Assembly (NCBI RefSeq): GCF_029227915.1
Contig: NC_079879.1
Coordinates: 3,474,001 to 3,534,000, forward strand
Length of the DNA stretch: 60,000 bases
Reading direction: 5' to 3'
Source of the DNA: Hydractinia symbiolongicarpus
Lineage: Eukaryota > Cnidaria > Hydrozoa > Anthoathecata > Hydractiniidae
In this document: positions 24,385 to 36,000 of the stretch, piece by piece
Layout of the letters: each line of letters starts with the position of its first letter
Numbering within the stretch: position 1 is the first letter of the stretch
The notes under the pieces: generated by a model
Databases searched by the model: none
Seen by the model: the letters and a program-made list of their open reading frames with translations, nothing else
What the model was told of the DNA's origin: nothing
Translations under genes and position numbers: made by a program

Positions 24385-25385
24385 CAGTACTGGAAAAATG
24401 TTATTTAACATCGCGCTTATTGCAATTATATTGCAATGCGTCTGTCTCGATATCATTCTCGAAGCTATCGAGGCCATTAACACTTTCTTAAATTGGAACT
24501 ATTTTAAAAATAAAAGTTTATTCAACAATGATTGCTGATGGTTAAATATAATTATACTTCCTTTGTTTTATATTTTTTAACTTATGCAAACAATCTAGGG
24601 TACACAGCTAATCATTAATCTTTCTTTTTTAGATTGCATTTTAAAAATTTAAGAACAAAAAGCGGCGATAGAAATGCTTTTTTAGGTCGCGTTTAAAAAA
24701 TTAGAAATAAAGAGCGGAGATAGAAAAGCTTTTTGATATCACAATTAAAAGTTTAAGGACAAAAAGCGGCGATAGAAATGCTTTTTTAGATCGCATTTTA
24801 AAAATTAAAGAATGAAGAATGGCGATAAAAAAGATTCATTAGATCGCGTTTTAAAAGTTTAAGAACCAAGAACGGCGATAGAGAAGTTTTTTTAGATTGC
24901 ATTTTAAAAGTTTAAGAACGAAAAGCGGTGATAGAAACGCTTCGTTATATCGCATTTTAAAAATTTGAGAACGAAGAATAGTGATAGTAAAGTATTTTGA
25001 GATCACATTTTAAAAGTTTAAGAACACAAAGCAGCGATAGAAATAAAAAAACGTTAAAAAAGTAATGCGCTAGAATTACTAAATTAAATACGAAAGTTAA
25101 AAATTTCCTTATTAATTTAAAATAAAAAAAAGATAAAGCAGATATTGATGTGTTTGAAATAAAAAACTTTCTCTTTATATATTCTTTTTAAAAAAACTTT
25201 CTCTTTATTCTCATTGTCACCTACCATCGCGACACATCGAGACGGATTTTGTCATGATACTAGATTCTCGATAGATCGTGACATTTATTTTAATTGGTTC
25301 TTATTATAAACGTGGTACATCGCGTATCGAGGGAGTCCGCTTACGTTGCGCGCTCTATATGTTAAACAACCTTTTTCCAGTGCTG
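24385..25385. mobile_element. TA-flanked inverted-repeat element (family B), 1,001 bp
   Basis: The left end CAGTACTGGAAAAATGTTAT and the right end TGTTTAA...CCTTTTTCCAGTGCTG (reverse complement CAGCACTGGAAAAAGGTTG) form ~28-bp inverted repeats, flanked by TA. The interior at 24,630-25,060 is an array of about eight ~52-bp units (GGCGATAGAAATGCTTTTTT). It shares this unit with families A and A2, whose termini differ beyond the first few bases. Confidence 0.82.
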
Positions 25386-26119
25386 TAGTTTATAATGCTG
25401 TCAAGCACTCACTTACTAAAGGATAGAACCATACTTCAAAATTGTAGCCTATAAGTCGATGTGATGAAACACAAAAATAAGTTATCTTTAATTTAATTTT
25501 TGATGTGAAACACACATCATTTTTGTATAGTAGGGTGTGATAATCAAGTGTATAAGGGGAGGATGTATCACATGCTACTTCATTTGCTGACAGCCAGATC
25601 TGAGTATTAGTCAGTGATAAAAGCTTGCCCTCTAAAACACGATGATGTCGCAGGCTTAGACAGGATTAAAATCTCTGGCGTGCGGGCCATCACGTGCCAA
25701 AATCTTGTTGGCGTGTGCAACAGACCTTACGCCATAAAGTGAAGTTAGGCATGCATAGTACAGTACAGTCTGAATGTAATCTACCGCGTACACGCTAATA
25801 TCACACCTTTGCGTGGAGGACGGCAGTCGTTTGTCTTTTGTTATAATTAAATCCCTTGAGCGTTTTGCGAATTTATATTTGCGTGTTAAAAAACAATGCG
25901 CTTGCGGAGCAATTATATTTTTTCTAATAACGAGATGCATTGTGTAAATGTATTGATAAGCTATTCCCTTAAGTACTAGTGTGAAGTAATTAAATAATAA
26001 AAACCTTTCGCGAAGTTTTATAATACATTGCGCGAGAATGTGTTGTTTATTTAATTACTTAAAAAAATTCCAGCGCGTTTAATCTAAGAAACATACGAGA
26101 AGCATTGTTCACAACTATT

Positions 26120-26565
26120 AAATGCCGCTTTTTGTTTTTAAACTTTTAAAATGCGATTTAAAAAAACATTTCTATCGCCGCTGTTTGTTTTAAAACTTTT
26201 AAAATGCGATCTAAAAAAATATTTCTATCGCCGCTTTTCGTTTTAAAACTTTTAAAATGCGTTCTAAAAAAATATTTCTATCGCCGCTTTTCGTTTTAAA
26301 ACTTTTAAAATGCGATCTAAAAAAACATTTCTAATGCCGCTATTCGTTTTTAAACTTTTAAAATGCGATCTAAAAAAAACATTTCTATCGCCGCTTTTCG
26401 TTTTTAAACTTTTAAAAAGCGACCGAAAAAAACTTTTCTATCACCGCTTTTCGATTTTAAACTTTTAAAATGCGATCTAAAAAACATTTCTATCGCCACT
26501 TTTCGATTTTAAACTTTTAAAATGCGATCTAAAAAAACATTTCTATCGCCGCTATTGGTTTTTAA
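26120..26565. repeat. ~52-bp minisatellite array inside family-A element
   Basis: At least eight head-to-tail units containing CTTTTAAAATGCGATCTAAA, then AACATTTCTATCGCCGCTTT and TCGTTTTTAAA. The same unit, in either orientation, fills the elements at 9.9-10.3, 16.4-17.6 and 24.4-25.4 kb. Confidence 0.9.
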
Positions 26566-27587
26566 GGTTACTGTAAAGGAAACAATTTTTTTTTACGTTT
26601 TTTGCAAAAAATTCATAACATACAGAAAAAAAAAATCTCTTTCCAATGACATATTTTATATTCCATGAAAATATTTGGAACATCCCTTTTTTCTGGAAAA
26701 AGCCTTTTTAGAGGTATTATATCCTTGACACTTTTGAAAAAATATGTGCAAAATGAGTTGAGCATATTTTTTGTAAACATTATGCATAATATGGAACTCC
26801 CGTATAGAAATATGCATAATAATATTTTTTAGATAGTTTACTTTCACTATCGAATTAAAAAAAAATCAAAGTTAAGGAATATGCATATGAGTTTTGTAAA
26901 CCTGACTTCTGTCTATTAATAATTCTGAACGCGTGCACGCATATTCAGCATAAAGAAAAAGGTCGCACTTCTATCATCTTTCTGCATACTCAGTTCACAC
27001 ATTTTTATAACACCTACGAAAATCTTTAAAAACAAATATCTCGTTAGTAAATTTTCGCATACATGCCTTTACGTTTGTGGTCTCGCTTTCCGAAAGCTTC
27101 TTATTGGCTCATTGAAATTTTCGGTAATGAAAAGCTCAATAAATTATGCACAAAAGGTTCACGGATTTTTTTGTATAAATTACTGATTAGCCTATTATGA
27201 CGACAGAAAGAAAAAAATATGCATTTTTTTTAATGATTATATATAATTACATATAATTTCATAACAACGTTATTAGAAAAAAAAAGCCAGGAACCTTTTT
27301 GAATTTAATTTATGCTGAAAATAATGGTGCGAAAACGAGAAGTGTGCGACCACGCGTTCGGAAAAAGAAGCCATTTTAAAACGTACGGTGAAAAAAAATT
27401 GGTGTGTGTTTATTTCATTATATTTTCTTTTTGGAAAATTACCATCTCACGAAAATAACACCATCAAAAAAGTCTTTCATCAAGTATTCAGAAACAAAAA
27501 AACATAAAAAAAATACAACAGTATTGATAAATTATAAGGGTTTTTCTGAGACTACTCATCAAGTGAGTTTTTTCCTTTACAGTAACC
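26566..27587. mobile_element. piggyBac-type non-autonomous element, 1,022 bp, TTAA duplication
   Basis: The termini GGTTACTGTAAAGGAAA and TTTCCTTTACAGTAACC are inverted repeats, flanked exactly by TTAA at 26,562-26,565 and 27,588-27,591. Deleting the element and one TTAA restores the minisatellite unit of the host element (TTGGTTTTTAAACTTTTAAAA). TTAA duplication is diagnostic of the piggyBac group. Internal inverted segments (ACGCGTGCACGC..GGTCGCACTTCT versus AGAAGTGTGCGACCACGCGT) are present. No transposase is encoded. Confidence 0.88.
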
Positions 27588-27974
27588 TTAAACTTTTAAA
27601 ATGCGATCTAAAAAAACATATCTATCGCCGCTGTTCAATTTTAAAGTTTTAAAATGCGATCTAAAAAAATATTTCTATCCCCGCTTTTCGTTTTTAAACT
27701 TTTAAAAAGCGATTTAAAAAATTCGTTTATAAACTTTTAAAATGCTATCTAAAAAAACGCTTATTTACTGCAATTAAAATTTTCAAAAGAGTTCGTCCAA
27801 AATAGATTTCTAAAATTGATCTTGCAACCTATTGTGATTAAACAATTGATCGCGTGGGGTCATTGTTTATCAGCGAGGCAATTATTTTCTTAAAAAAACA
27901 AAAGCTATTGTTCTGTGTAACTATTCATGCGAGTTTTGCGTCCGCGATAGATTACATTCAGACTGTACTGTACA

Positions 27975-29065
27975 TGCCCTAAATGCATACGATTTTTCAT
28001 CATTTAAAAACTGTACGGATTTTCTATATTTCAAAGACATAAATCTCTATTGCCTGGCCCCTTCGTTGTTGGCAACCAGGTCTTACACAAGAAATCCAGC
28101 CATGCGGTTCTTAACTAATGCGGAGGTGAATGCCAACGGAGCATGGATGAAGCAAGTCTGCAAAATTGCTCTTACAGCCGGAACAGACACACATAATTAT
28201 TTTCAAGCAAAAGCGACTTTACAAATAATATTACAAATAAACTTAAGAACTTTTTTGTTTTTATATGCTTAAGTTTTCTTTAGCAACGGCATTTTTGCGA
28301 TTTAATTGGCAGTTTTGTTTTTTAACGGCACCTCACACATTTATTACTTGTGGTAAGTGTGATCATGATTATCAAACTTCCATGATGGCACATGGCAGAT
28401 AAAAACATAAAAGAAAAAGATGACTAACAAAGGTTAATTAAAAGAGACAGATTATATTTGAATTATCTTATTTTGAGTTAAAAGATGGGAGGCGTGGCTA
28501 CAGAAACATGCTTATTTTGTTTTATATGTTTAAAGGCTTTTGCAGTCTCCAATGTTTGGGGTTCACTTATCGTCCCCACCTTTTAAGAACACGTCAAAGT
28601 ACTTTCTAGGTGTGCGATCATCGTGCGGAGGCATTTACGCACAATACACACCATTCCTGTCCAAGCCTAATGTTGTAGCAAAATTGCTATAATGTTATCA
28701 AATTCTGTCCCATCAATCCTTTTTTTTCTTTTTATGTTATATATTTTGTTTCTTTTAAGTTTTATTAACTCATGGTTAAACCTAGGAAAGGTTTCATTAC
28801 CACCTCCTACACTTCCCTAGCTCAAACTGGTTTTAATCATGCAGTTAAAGCTTACTCTATACAGAGTCAACTTATCCACACTTTAAAAAAATATAAATTC
28901 ACTTGTTGCAACTACATTAATGTCATTAAAACGTGTATAGCTCAAGTTTGTCCATTCAAACAATTTCCAATTACACTAGAGTCATTTGGCATTAAATCCT
29001 AATTCGATTTTTGTGCAAAACACTGTATAACTTCTAAATAGGAATTACTATACACAACAGCAAAG
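27975..29065. other. Intergenic upstream of LINE
   Basis: No supported gene. Short ORFs here (for example 28,066-28,272 and 28,772-29,002) have no recognisable domain and look like chance frames. Confidence 0.45.
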
Positions 29066-29835
29066 TCTAAAGTCATGATTAGTAAAGGGGTAGCTAGTAA
29101 CTCAATTTTTTGTCAGACTTGCAAGCATTGGGTACATAAGAAGTGCAGTAGTATTGGTGGAAGGTTAAGAGCTGACATTCAGTTTGTATGCAAGCGTTGC
29201 AAGGGTGAGATTATAGAGAATGAAGTATTTCCAGCTATGTTGGGCAGTGAAGGGGGTGTTGGAAGAAGTCTTACTTGCAGGATAAGTTCTGCTTGCAAAA
29301 AGTTCAGAGAGTTACTTCCTTTGTTGACAAGCAGAGTCTTGTCAATTGAGTTAAAAGGTAGATTGTATGAGGCCTGTGTAAGAAGTGTTATGTTGTACGG
29401 TAGTGAGACATGGGCAGTGAAGCAGGAAGATCTTGACCGTTTAGAAAGGAATGATATGAGAATGGTCAGGTGGATGTGTAACGCCAGTCTGAGAGACAGA
29501 GAGAATTCAGATGAGCTATGAAGCAGGCTAAGTATCCGTAGAATTAAAGATGTTATCCAGATAAGAAGGTTGAATTGGCTGGGGCACTTAGAAAGAATGG
29601 AGGGGGATAATTGGGTAAGAAAGTGTAGAGACTTAATAATTTTCTGGGGCAAAGCCCAGGGGCAGACTGAGAAATACTTGGCAGGAGGTTATAAGGACAG
29701 ACTTGATACAGAGGAAGTTGAGTTTAGATCTAACACGGTCTAGATCAGATTGGAAGAGGGTCATTATAATGCCCCGTCCAACCCATCCTAGCATGGAAAA
29801 CGGACGTTAAGCCGAGAATGATGGAAGATGATGAA
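29066..29835 (+). mobile_element. LINE fragment with zinc-binding motif and RT C-terminus
   Basis: Frame 29,075-29,521 reads CQTCKHWVHKKCSSIGGRLR, then VCKRC, a C-x2-C-x4-HxxC-type PHD-like motif, followed by ISSACKKFRELLPLLTSRVL, YEACVRSVMLYGSETWAVKQ and ERNDMRMVRWMCNASLRDRE. After a TGA at 29,519 the frame resumes with RRLNWLGHLERMEG. This combination is typical of the C-terminal region of an RT-encoding LINE. The catalytic RT core between the zinc motif and KFRELL is deleted. Two shorter relatives lie at 4.1 and 20.3 kb. The fragment ends about 110 bp before the phosphatase start codon. Confidence 0.85.
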
Positions 29836-29944
29836 TGTGTGTGATTGGAGTCTTGTCAGCACCTAGTTGTAACACAAATTCATAATGATACCTTATGTTG
29901 TTGTGTTTTTTAAAAAAGATATGGAAATCTTTTTTTTTTAGATT

Positions 29945-30045
29945 ATGACTACGCAAATAAAAAAAGTTCAAAGCCTTCTTCGAAATGGCGAAACTTGCAA
30001 ATATGTATCCTTTGAGGTGCCTTTGAGAGATGGTAGTGCACTATC
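29945..30045 (+). CDS. INPP5B: Phosphatase exon 1 (N-terminus, donor uncertain)
   Basis: The translation [20 protein letters not shown] aligns with the INPP5B N-terminus (…IQETLAEGEYC…). Exon 2 requires a phase-2 donor; GTTGTT at 30,046 or GTTGAG at 30,049 fit phase but are weak. A TTTTTTTTAG precedes the ATG by 3 bases. Confidence 0.65.
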
Positions 30046-33000
30046 GTTGTTGAGTTATTTTCTTTTCATTTTTTTTGACTTATTAGTTTTTATTTATTAA
30101 TATTCAGCCAGTGTGTAGACCACCCTGCAAAAAATAACAAAAAACAACTCTGGAAAGATCAGTAATATTTTGAACATCAGGAACTAGAGATTACAAACTC
30201 AATACTTCTATGTATATTTGACGTTCACTTCCATAAGTATGTGACACTACTTTTGTAGTTAACATGATGGATCGGTTGCTGTTCATGGTGATAGTCCGAA
30301 ATAAAATATTTATAGTGGTAAATAATCTGTATGTTTGCTGTCATTAGGCTCAGCTTGTTGAGGTTAAAAAGTAGTAAAAAATTCTTAACCGTGATATGTA
30401 GTGTCTTGAAGGCAGCCTGGTTTCTGGTTGGACCAGAACACCTCATCTTTTTGCAATTGTACGGTCTCAAGTAAATAACTATGGGTAAGCATATAATAAA
30501 ACTTTTTTAAAAACGTTAATTGGTTGTGTAATATTTATTTACGCTTGCAATCCACGTTCTAGGTTACTTATTCTGTCGCACCCTGGGATTGGTTCTAATG
30601 AAACCATTATTCGTCCAAAAAGTGCTATACCAATGGATGGAAACTTTCGATATCTCTTAAGTAAGTTGTTTGGTATTGGATTTAAATTTTGTGTCATTTG
30701 ACTAGTACGTACATGCCAATATCTAATGATTTTGTTTTTTTGTTATAGATAATAGTGGCACAAACTTCTCATCCTCAGGTATAGCTTAAAATTAGACTTT
30801 TATTGTGTTGTTTGTCTTTAGCCATCAAATATCAATTTTTTTTCAATTTAAATATTAGTTGTTTTTTTCCACAAAAATGTGGATTTATGACAAAACTGTA
30901 TCCTGAAAAATGAGAACTATATGAGGAAAAATGAGGAGCATATTTGCATTTTCACCGAAAACCTTGAGGCTTATTAAAATTAATATGTAAAGCGGCGCCG
31001 TAAGAAAGGGAAGTTTTTTTTTATGATTTCCACTATAGATATTCAACTACAGCTCACATCAGGTTCAAATACATACACTGCTGAATTTGCATCTGGGTCT
31101 GCAATGCAAGATTTTATGTCAGTGTTAACGAGCATGTATAACGGTGAGATTATTATGCTTATTTTCTTCTTTGATAAGGTATGGATTATAAGTACTAATA
31201 TGTAATTCTTTACGCAGTAGTTTATTTTTACTTTTTGTGTATGCATGGAAGTTTAGGATCCTGAAATTTTAAGTAATGTAGTTTTTTTGTTGAAAACAGG
31301 CTGAAAATTAAATTTCTTATTGCCTAGGTACGGGAATAAGCACGTCTTATGAATGGTTAAAAGCATATAATGGAGTTAATAATGACGCTGATAGTTCACA
31401 AGGTAAAATTGAAAGTCTTGTTTTAAAAGTAATTTCTGCAATGACAGTTGTCTGATGTGCTTAAATAGTGCAAGAGTATAGATTTTAAGAAATAAAATAA
31501 AATGTATATGTCATTATAAAAGAAATTGTGGTAATTGGTTTGCATTAATAACTTTTAGGGGAATGGCCGTGGAATGAAATAACAAAACCTTCAGTTGCAG
31601 ATTATACACCTATCGCGTGTAAGTTATCCTCATGTATTAGCCAACAATGCCAAATCAGTTGACAATCATAATGTTTTCTACAGTTTCTGCAAATAAATTG
31701 TTATCTTGTATTTAGTAAATAATATTTAAACATATTTTAAATATTGTAACGTAAGGTGAAAAACAACAGAAGCAAAATAATATATGCAAAAATACCTGCA
31801 ATTGCCCTGAAAGTTTAGCATAGTATAAACAAGAAAATAAAATTATTTACTTATAGAACTTCTTTCCTTGCACGACATAGTGCATAGTCATATTAATCAG
31901 TATTTTCTCATACAAGGAACCATTCTGTTGTACAAATGGTTTTTAAGATATAGATTCTGCAAAAACAAATATGCCCCCTATGAAAATCGTACACACCTAC
32001 ATAATGGTAGTATTTACTTTATTCTTTTGTTAACATCTTGCTGAGTTTCTAGGTGAAGATCAGTGCAGGTATGTGCTGATTAAACAAATGTAGTTTTCCT
32101 ATATAAGTTTGTATTATGTACCCAGTTCTAGACTATTTTATTTTTTTAAATTTGTGATAAAGAGCTCTGAAAAGTTTTTTTTAACACATTTCCTTAACCT
32201 TTTAATAATCCTAATTTCAATCATGCATTGGTATTTATTATCACAATGAATAAAAAGTGCAAACTTCATTTATTTTGAGTAATTTAAATTCAATAAATAA
32301 TTTATATGCTGGTTCAAGGTTTATTATTTAAAATCTCTTTGTATTCATCTTTCACATCTTTTTCTTATTTTAATAATTTATCTGAAACATTTTCCATGGG
32401 TGAAATCTTTTTGAAAAAAAATGGCAGATGATTCAGGGAAAAGGAGTCAATTTTTCCCCCAACAATATTAAGCTTTTATTTAATTAAGTTAGGTCTAAGT
32501 TTTTACATGTTTGTGAACACTTTCTTCTTATTTTCACTATTTTCTATTCATGCTTTATAACACCATTTTAAAGAATTTTCTTCTTTAAATTTTTATGTAA
32601 AGGAATTCATGAATAATTTCTAGCAAATATTCCTCATCTGTCAGTATTTACATGATCTCTGCTTGTTCTTATTGAAAAAGGTTGTTTTAAGGTTGAATTT
32701 CTTTAATATTCCAGGTTTTTAAAACAAATTTCATACGCCACAGTTTATAATAAAAAACGTTTTGCTTTTATAAAAAAAATTCTTCTCAGGTTTGTTTATG
32801 TCTGAGAATAATAGTTATAAATGTTTTCCACTCTGAAAAATTTATAGGGCTTCAATATTCAATTTATAGTTTTTTAATTCTTATAGTTTAATCCCTCAAT
32901 CTTTTTACATATTTCTTTTTATTTCATTTCAAGATATGGTACAAACTTTTTTAATTCAAATTGTTTTCTTTTAGTTGATGCTGATGCAGATATTACCAAT

Positions 33001-36000
33001 TTCGATCCACTCTCTTCTGCAAGTAAAAAGGATTGCAGTATTAAAGATGATTTATTAAAAGATTACGATGAAATTGTACCTAATACTGAATGTTTGAATA
33101 TTAGTGGTACAAAAGAAAATAATTTATTAGAAGTCACACCAGTAAGAGTGATACCTACAAATGAACTGGATTTAAAAGATTTCGATCCTTTATCAAAAGA
33201 GGAGATAGAGAAAGGCATTAAAACAGAGAAAATGATATCAGCAGAACTTTTAAGAAGAAGCAGGGAAGTTGTTTCAACTCGTGCTTCTGCTGGCAAATCA
33301 TGGCTTGAACGAACTTTGTCACAAAGCTCAGGTTCAACTGTAAGTTTTTGAAATGACTTTATGAATGGCAAATTAAATGTTCTTGGTAAAGAATAGTATG
33401 TCATAGTTGTTTAATTTGTTGTCTATATTTAAATACTCAACTTTCCAACTGTTAGCCAAAGATGGCAGCTGCGAGTATCAGCAGCCAAATTCCTGGATTT
33501 TCTTAATAGGTGAATTGCTGTGGATTTTCATGGGCTTATGTATTAAAAAAAGGTTTTGTTATTTTAGGAAACAAAAGAAAGTGGTGGTCAAGAAGAGGCT
33601 TTCGATGTTGTTGATAATCTAGAGGTTCAGAATGTTCGTAACGAAAATACTGCCCCACCTCCTTATAAAGGCAATCTCTCAGGAAATGTTTTTAAGGGAA
33701 TGCGTGCAAGAGAGAATTTTATTCGGTTGCATATGGCTGCAAGAGAAAAAGAATTTACTGAGCTATTTCCATTCACGTAAGTGTCTTATCTTTTCCTTTT
33801 AATTCAATTTTTTTAGCCAATCCTAACACATTTTTTTTAATAAAGGTCTATTATGTAAATTGTTCTTCAAAATCTATGATTAAAAACGTTACTTTTTACA
33901 TACTTAAAATTGTGACGTCCGTAATTCATGGAGGTACTTTGCCTAATTTTTATTCAAAAAATTAGGCAAACTCTTTTCATTAAATTTTCCTACAAAATTC
34001 CTGTCAACCTTGTTGAAAACATATTCCAATTTTAAGCTATACAATTTATTTTTTCTCTTGATATTTAGATTGCTTGCTGGTACATGGAATGTCAATGGCC
34101 AACTGGCTACTGAAAGTTTAGTTCCATGGCTACAAGATAATCCTGAATCACCAGATGTCATTGCAATCGGGTAGGTCTATACTTAAATACATAATAGACT
34201 TAAAATGATAATGATTAAAGCAAAGATTCTCACAGGTTGGAATCAAACTATTATAAAAAGGGTTATGCTTTTGATTTCTTCTATTGGTCCATGTTATATT
34301 TCCAACATAATAATGTCCAGTTACTGTAACTGTTAATTGGTCCTTATTTAAGTTAATAAAAAAATTGATTTATTATTTGACCTGTTTAGATTTCAAGAGC
34401 TTGACTTGAGTGCTGAAGCTTTAGTATTCAACGATTCAAGTCGAGAAGATACTTGGATGAAAGCTATTGAGAATGGTTTACCAAAAAATACAGATTATTT
34501 TAAGGTACTTTTTTGTTAATGATTTGGTTGGGTGCTTACAAAATTATTGAGAGAGATACATCTGTTGACCATGAAAAAGAAAAATTTGTAAGAATGCTGG
34601 TAAAAATATGCGGCCATAGAGGCAACTTTCTAATAATAAATACAAGTATCATAACGTAATGCATCTGGCTTTAGTGATGGGTTTACAAAATTACTACTTT
34701 TTTGTTTAATTGAATTTTAAATTCAATACCCCTTTTTAATCTATTAAATAAATTGCCCAATCAAGTCAACTATCTTTGGTATATTTTTGCGAATTAGGCT
34801 AAAATTCACAAAAGTATGTTAATGCAAATGTTTCTAATCCTGCGTAAACCTTTCTTTCACCAATGTTTTTATAGTTGAAACATGTTCGTCTTGTTGGTAT
34901 GATGTTGGTTGTGTATGTTCAAACGAAACATAAGATGCAAGTATCTGATGTTGAGTCTGAAACATATGGGACTGGAATCATGGGCATGATGGTAATTACT
35001 CTTCCAGCTCAGTTCATCTTATTGTGTTTGAATTTTAATGTTTTTTATCTGTGAAAAACTGGTGTCATTTTAACTAATTGTGATTAAAGACATATATAAA
35101 TAAAAACTTGAAAGTCGTAAACAGAACATTTTAATTTGTATTACTAACATGTGGCGACTTGATATTTGATTCCCCTTGAATTAAAGATAATAATACATGC
35201 AATTATCTTTTATGTATTATTTGTACGTAAAACATATTGTTATTGTTACGGTGAGTTCAAAATAGAGCCTGCCATATTCTTAAAGTGTTTATTTTATTTT
35301 CAAGGGCAACAAGGGTGGTGTTGCTGTCAGATTTCAACTGCACAACTCAACAATCTGTTTTGTCAACTCCCACTTGGCAGCTCATTTAATGGAGTATGAG
35401 AGGCGTAACCAGGTAATATACAACGTAGTAGTTTTGCTGCATGTTTATTGCAAATAAAGTACATCCAAACCAATCCATCCAAACTTTTATTTACGTTTAG
35501 GACTTCCGTGAAGTGTACAGTAAATTGAAGTTCTCTCTTTTCCAACCACCTATTGGAATATCACAACACAAGTAAGAGTCAGTTTTTTACTTGTGTTATT
35601 TTCACTCGCCAAATATTGTTAACAGCTTGTAAAGTTTTGGGTACAGACGTTACTGATAATCTCACGACATAAGTTAAATAGGATAATGGATGGAGTTAAA
35701 TGTAATCTAGATAGTTATTTGAACATTCCTCTTTCCCATATCGCTATCCTTCTCCTTACTTTTGGTATATTTTTTTACTACACAAATTACCAAAAGGCTA
35801 CCTATCCATTCTTCATTCTTACTAAAAAACCCAACCAACCACAACTCTTAAATAAAATCTCTGTTTACACATAAGGTGCTTGCTGAGCTCAGCTTAAGTT
35901 GTATATATGTTTTCTTATTTTCTTTAGCATGGTGTTTTGGTTGGGTGATTTGAATTATCGTTTTGATGACCTGGACCCTGACCAAGTAAAAAATTTAGTC

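Larger units (their letters stand above)
25761..27970. mobile_element. TA-flanked inverted-repeat element (family A) carrying a nested element
   Basis: The left end CAGTACAGTCTGAATGTAAT and right end ATTACATTCAGACTGTACTG are flanked by TA. The subterminal block (ATCACACCTTTGCGTGGAGG and following) matches the inner flank of the 10-kb copy. The 26,120-26,560 and 27,595-27,740 segments are ~52-bp arrays with eight or more units. A TTAA-flanked element at 26,566-27,587 splits the array. Confidence 0.87.

Noticed and set aside
32055-32070. Possible 16-bp micro-exon (GTGAAGATCAGTGCAG) in the phosphatase
   Set aside because: It has AG and GT borders, but its insertion changes phase and would break the frame. 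Joining 31,618 directly to 32,975 gives a continuous reading.
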